Assembly: GCA_050945895.1 (NCBI GenBank) | Contig: JBMNTU010000093.1 | Coordinates: 1-8,168, forward strand | Length of the DNA: 8,168 bases | Origin: JBMNTU01 sp050945895 | Lineage (GTDB): Bacteria; Bacillota; Clostridia; Christensenellales; Christensenellaceae | Direction of reading: 5' to 3' | Part shown: positions 6,732-8,168 of the stretch, one piece after another | Layout of the letters: each line of letters opens with the position of its first letter | How positions within the stretch are numbered: the first letter of the stretch is position 1 | Notes under the pieces: model-generated | Database searches by the model: none | What the model saw: the letters and a program-made list of their open reading frames with translations, nothing else | Told to the model about the DNA's origin: nothing | Program-made: the position numbers and the translations under genes

Positions 6732-6806
6732 GCTGCTGTGGCTCAGAGGTAGAGCACGTCCTTGGTAAGGACGGGGTCGCGGGTTCAATTCCCGCCAGCA
6801 GCTCCA
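6732..6806 (+). tRNA. tRNA-Thr (anticodon GGT)
   Basis: A complete 75-base cloverleaf. The acceptor GCTGCTG (6732-6738) pairs with CAGCAGC (6796-6802). The D-stem is GCTC/GAGC (6741-6744/6752-6755). The anticodon stem CGTCC/GGACG (6757-6761/6769-6773) holds loop TTGGTAA with anticodon GGT at 6764-6766. The T-stem is GCGGG/CCCGC (6779-6783/6791-6795) with loop TTCAATT. Discriminator T and an encoded CCA (6804-6806) follow. It reads ACC/ACU threonine codons. The 3' end of such tRNAs is a common integrase target, which fits the recombinase gene next to it. Confidence 0.97.
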
Positions 6807-6824
6807 AAAAAACCTTTTGTAGAG

Positions 6825-6866
6825 CGGCTTGTATGAAATTCAACTTCATGCAAGCCGTTTCTTTTT
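6825..6866 (+). terminator. Intrinsic terminator after tRNA-Thr
   Basis: CGGCTTGTATGAA (6825-6837) pairs with TTCATGCAAGCCG (6845-6857) over 13 positions with one T-G wobble and a 7-base loop. TTTCTTTTT follows (6858-6866). It begins 18 bases after the CCA end. Confidence 0.9.
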
Positions 6867-6969
6867 CCAAAAATCTGATATCATACTGGCTTTGCATATT
6901 TGCTCCTTATTTTTGAATCTTCATACAGCCTAGAATTGTCCAGCTAATTTTCAGCTATAGGTAGAAAGT

Positions 6970-8040
6970 TTATACCTGCTGTGTAGCTAGTGCATTGGGC
7001 AATAATAGCTGAACCAGTTGCCCAAATAAATCGGGGTTCTTTTTCACGCTATCCTGTAAAGACTCTATCAGAATTTCGTTTTCCACTTTGCCATCCGAGT
7101 GCAGGTCTTGTTCAATCAGTTCTGCAAGCTGCCTTTTCTCATAATCCAGGACTTCATTATAGTTGCTATGCAAGACCGGCTCGGTTTGCCCGCCGTTCTC
7201 TGCCACCAGTTGAAAATTATTATTGGTGAGGCGTACCTTGTGCATCTGACCCGTTTTTCGTAGACCTTGAAAGTCCAACTGGTCGCTGATGTTATTTGCG
7301 CCTTGCCATTGCTTGAACCACTTTCCAAATTTCTTTGATTCAATAGGCCTTCCATCAGGCTGGCAGATCAACAGTCCATAGTCCTGATATTCTTCACCAT
7401 AGAAATATTTGTTTTTCTCAATCTGCTCCAGCCGCACTTTAATATCTTCAGCCAGCGTTGCATTGTAATACAATTTCCTATGGCTGCGCTCGTTTTTGGG
7501 AGCTTTCAGTATAAGGCTGCTCTTGCAATCGGCAATCTGTTTAGGGAACACATAGAATACTTCTGTTTTGGGCAAATTATTGATTGCTTCATCCGAAACC
7601 CTCTGCACTTCCTGCGTAATCCACAAGCTGTTTTCCTCAAGGTTGACTGTCTTGATCTCTATACCCGCAGCTTCACCTGCTCTGAGTGAACAATTAAATG
7701 CTAGTCGTGCGGCAAGATGCAACAGTTTGTCACCCTCGTTATTTCCATTGCCCTTAATAATACTGATATGCTCGTTGCACACTTTCGGTTCCCACGCTTT
7801 TCGCTTTGCGTTTTTTTCCACTGGTGCAGTTGAATGAGGAATATCATCGATGTAGCCCCATCTCTTTGCCACCGGAAACCCAGCAGTTAGGATATTGTAG
7901 CACTTTTTCACTGACCCGGAAGATAGAGTTGGGATATCCTCTGGATTCTTATGATAGCTCTTTGACCCTTTGCAAGGTTTCTTTGACAGTTCTTCAGTGA
8001 ATTTGTCAATGTCCTCAGAACTGATTTCACTCATAATCAT
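6970..8040 (-). CDS. Tyrosine recombinase/integrase, N-terminally truncated and divergent
   Basis: A phage-integrase-family protein of 356 residues in this frame. Residues about 5-65 are the end of a SAM-like core-binding domain (DIDKFTEELSK, then SVKKCYNILTAGFPVAKRWGYI). The catalytic domain spans about 85-310: Arg I in CSLRAGEAAGI (R120), the beta-hairpin Lys in LKAPKNERSHRKL (K182), Arg II in FQGLRKTGQ (R261) and the nucleophile Tyr in HSNYNEVLDYEK (Y294). The usual His before Arg II is Gln258, Lys262 follows Arg II, and no LGH motif is seen before the Tyr. The N-terminal arm-binding domain of full-length relatives (about 380-420 residues) is missing. ATG 8040 has no ribosome binding site and the frame stays open to the window edge, so this is not a trusted start. 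It is transcribed toward the tRNA-Thr. Probably a mobile-element integrase, perhaps a remnant; activity is doubtful. Confidence 0.85.
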   Translation of the reverse strand: MIMSEISSEDIDKFTEELSKKPCKGSKSYHKNPEDIPTLSSGSVKKCYNILTAGFPVAKRWGYIDDIPHSTAPVEKNAKRKAWEPKVCNEHISIIKGNGNNEGDKLLHLAARLAFNCSLRAGEAAGIEIKTVNLEENSLWITQEVQRVSDEAINNLPKTEVFYVFPKQIADCKSSLILKAPKNERSHRKLYYNATLAEDIKVRLEQIEKNKYFYGEEYQDYGLLICQPDGRPIESKKFGKWFKQWQGANNISDQLDFQGLRKTGQMHKVRLTNNNFQLVAENGGQTEPVLHSNYNEVLDYEKRQLAELIEQDLHSDGKVENEILIESLQDSVKKNPDLFGQLVQLLLPNALATQQV

Positions 8041-8168
8041 TTCGCCAAAATAGGGTGGGCTGCCCCCAATCTTTGTACCAAGTACAGAGTTAGTGGAGGA
8101 GGCATCGTAAAAGTTTCTTATACAGCATATACCATGCTCTGAGGCGCTGGCGGCCTGCCGCCAAGGCT
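8041..8168. repeat. Hairpin-bearing DNA abutting the integrase 5' end
   Basis: On the minus strand the frame continues without a stop for 42 codons into the integrase, but the translation (for example RNFYDASSTNSVLGTKIGG) is Ser/Gly-rich and does not resemble an integrase arm-binding domain. The DNA holds a perfect 7-base inverted repeat TGGCGGC/GCCGCCA (8148-8154/8157-8163), AGCAT/ATGCT around ATACC (near 8124-8138), and GGGTGGGCTGCCCCC (8053-8067). This suggests inserted repeat DNA that cut off the integrase N-terminus. The window ends inside it, so its extent is unknown. Confidence 0.4.

Noticed and set aside
6787..6806. Second attachment site copy of the tRNA-Thr 3' end
   Set aside because: I looked for a repeat of the T-arm/acceptor 3' sequence to the right of the integrase and found none in the window; the other element end may lie outside it.
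6522..6897. Minus-strand open frames antisense to the tRNA (88 and 60 codons)
   Set aside because: Typical spurious frames produced by the antisense of a tRNA gene; the cloverleaf on the plus strand explains the sequence.

Overview
The window looks like a chromosomal segment of a low-to-mid GC Gram-positive bacterium, most likely a Clostridia-type Firmicute. The evidence is a cdaA-cdaR (ybbR) pair, a PAS/SpoIIE-type PP2C phosphatase, GTG and TTG starts with purine-rich ribosome binding sites, and consensus sigma-A-type promoters. Species cannot be named from the sequence.

Layout. Positions 1-450 hold a good promoter (108-136) and a roughly 300-base structured stretch with no convincing gene. 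A small helical protein (452-721) and a PAS-PP2C phosphatase (728-1813) follow on the plus strand. After an intergenic promoter comes the c-di-AMP module: the membrane diadenylate cyclase CdaA (1979-2821) and its regulator CdaR (2818-4074), overlapping by 4 bases. A P-loop ATPase of unknown role (4087-4755) sits 12 bases further on. A hairpin with a T run ends this plus-strand block and faces the convergent metallo-beta-lactamase-fold hydrolase gene (4817-5542, minus).

From 5543 to 6731 there is no intact gene. This stretch holds a three-hairpin repeat block (5593-5733) with a 28-base exact direct repeat, a minus-strand terminator (5733-5763), a probable decayed minus-strand gene (about 5793-6322), a GC palindrome, and a near-perfect promoter (6558-6586). 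That promoter leads into a broken tRNA-Thr-like sequence and then an intact tRNA-Thr(GGT) with its own terminator. Beyond the tRNA is a minus-strand tyrosine recombinase (6970-8040) that lacks its N-terminal domain. Several catalytic positions are non-canonical, and the gene abuts unusual hairpin-bearing DNA at the right edge. This right part is best read as the scarred edge of a mobile element beside a tRNA target.

Functionally, the left half is housekeeping and signalling. CdaA makes c-di-AMP, CdaR modulates it outside the membrane, and the upstream phosphatase may act in a stress or sporulation-type partner-switching cascade. No clearly new system is evident. The most unusual parts are the repeat block, the decayed gene and the tRNA/integrase junction.
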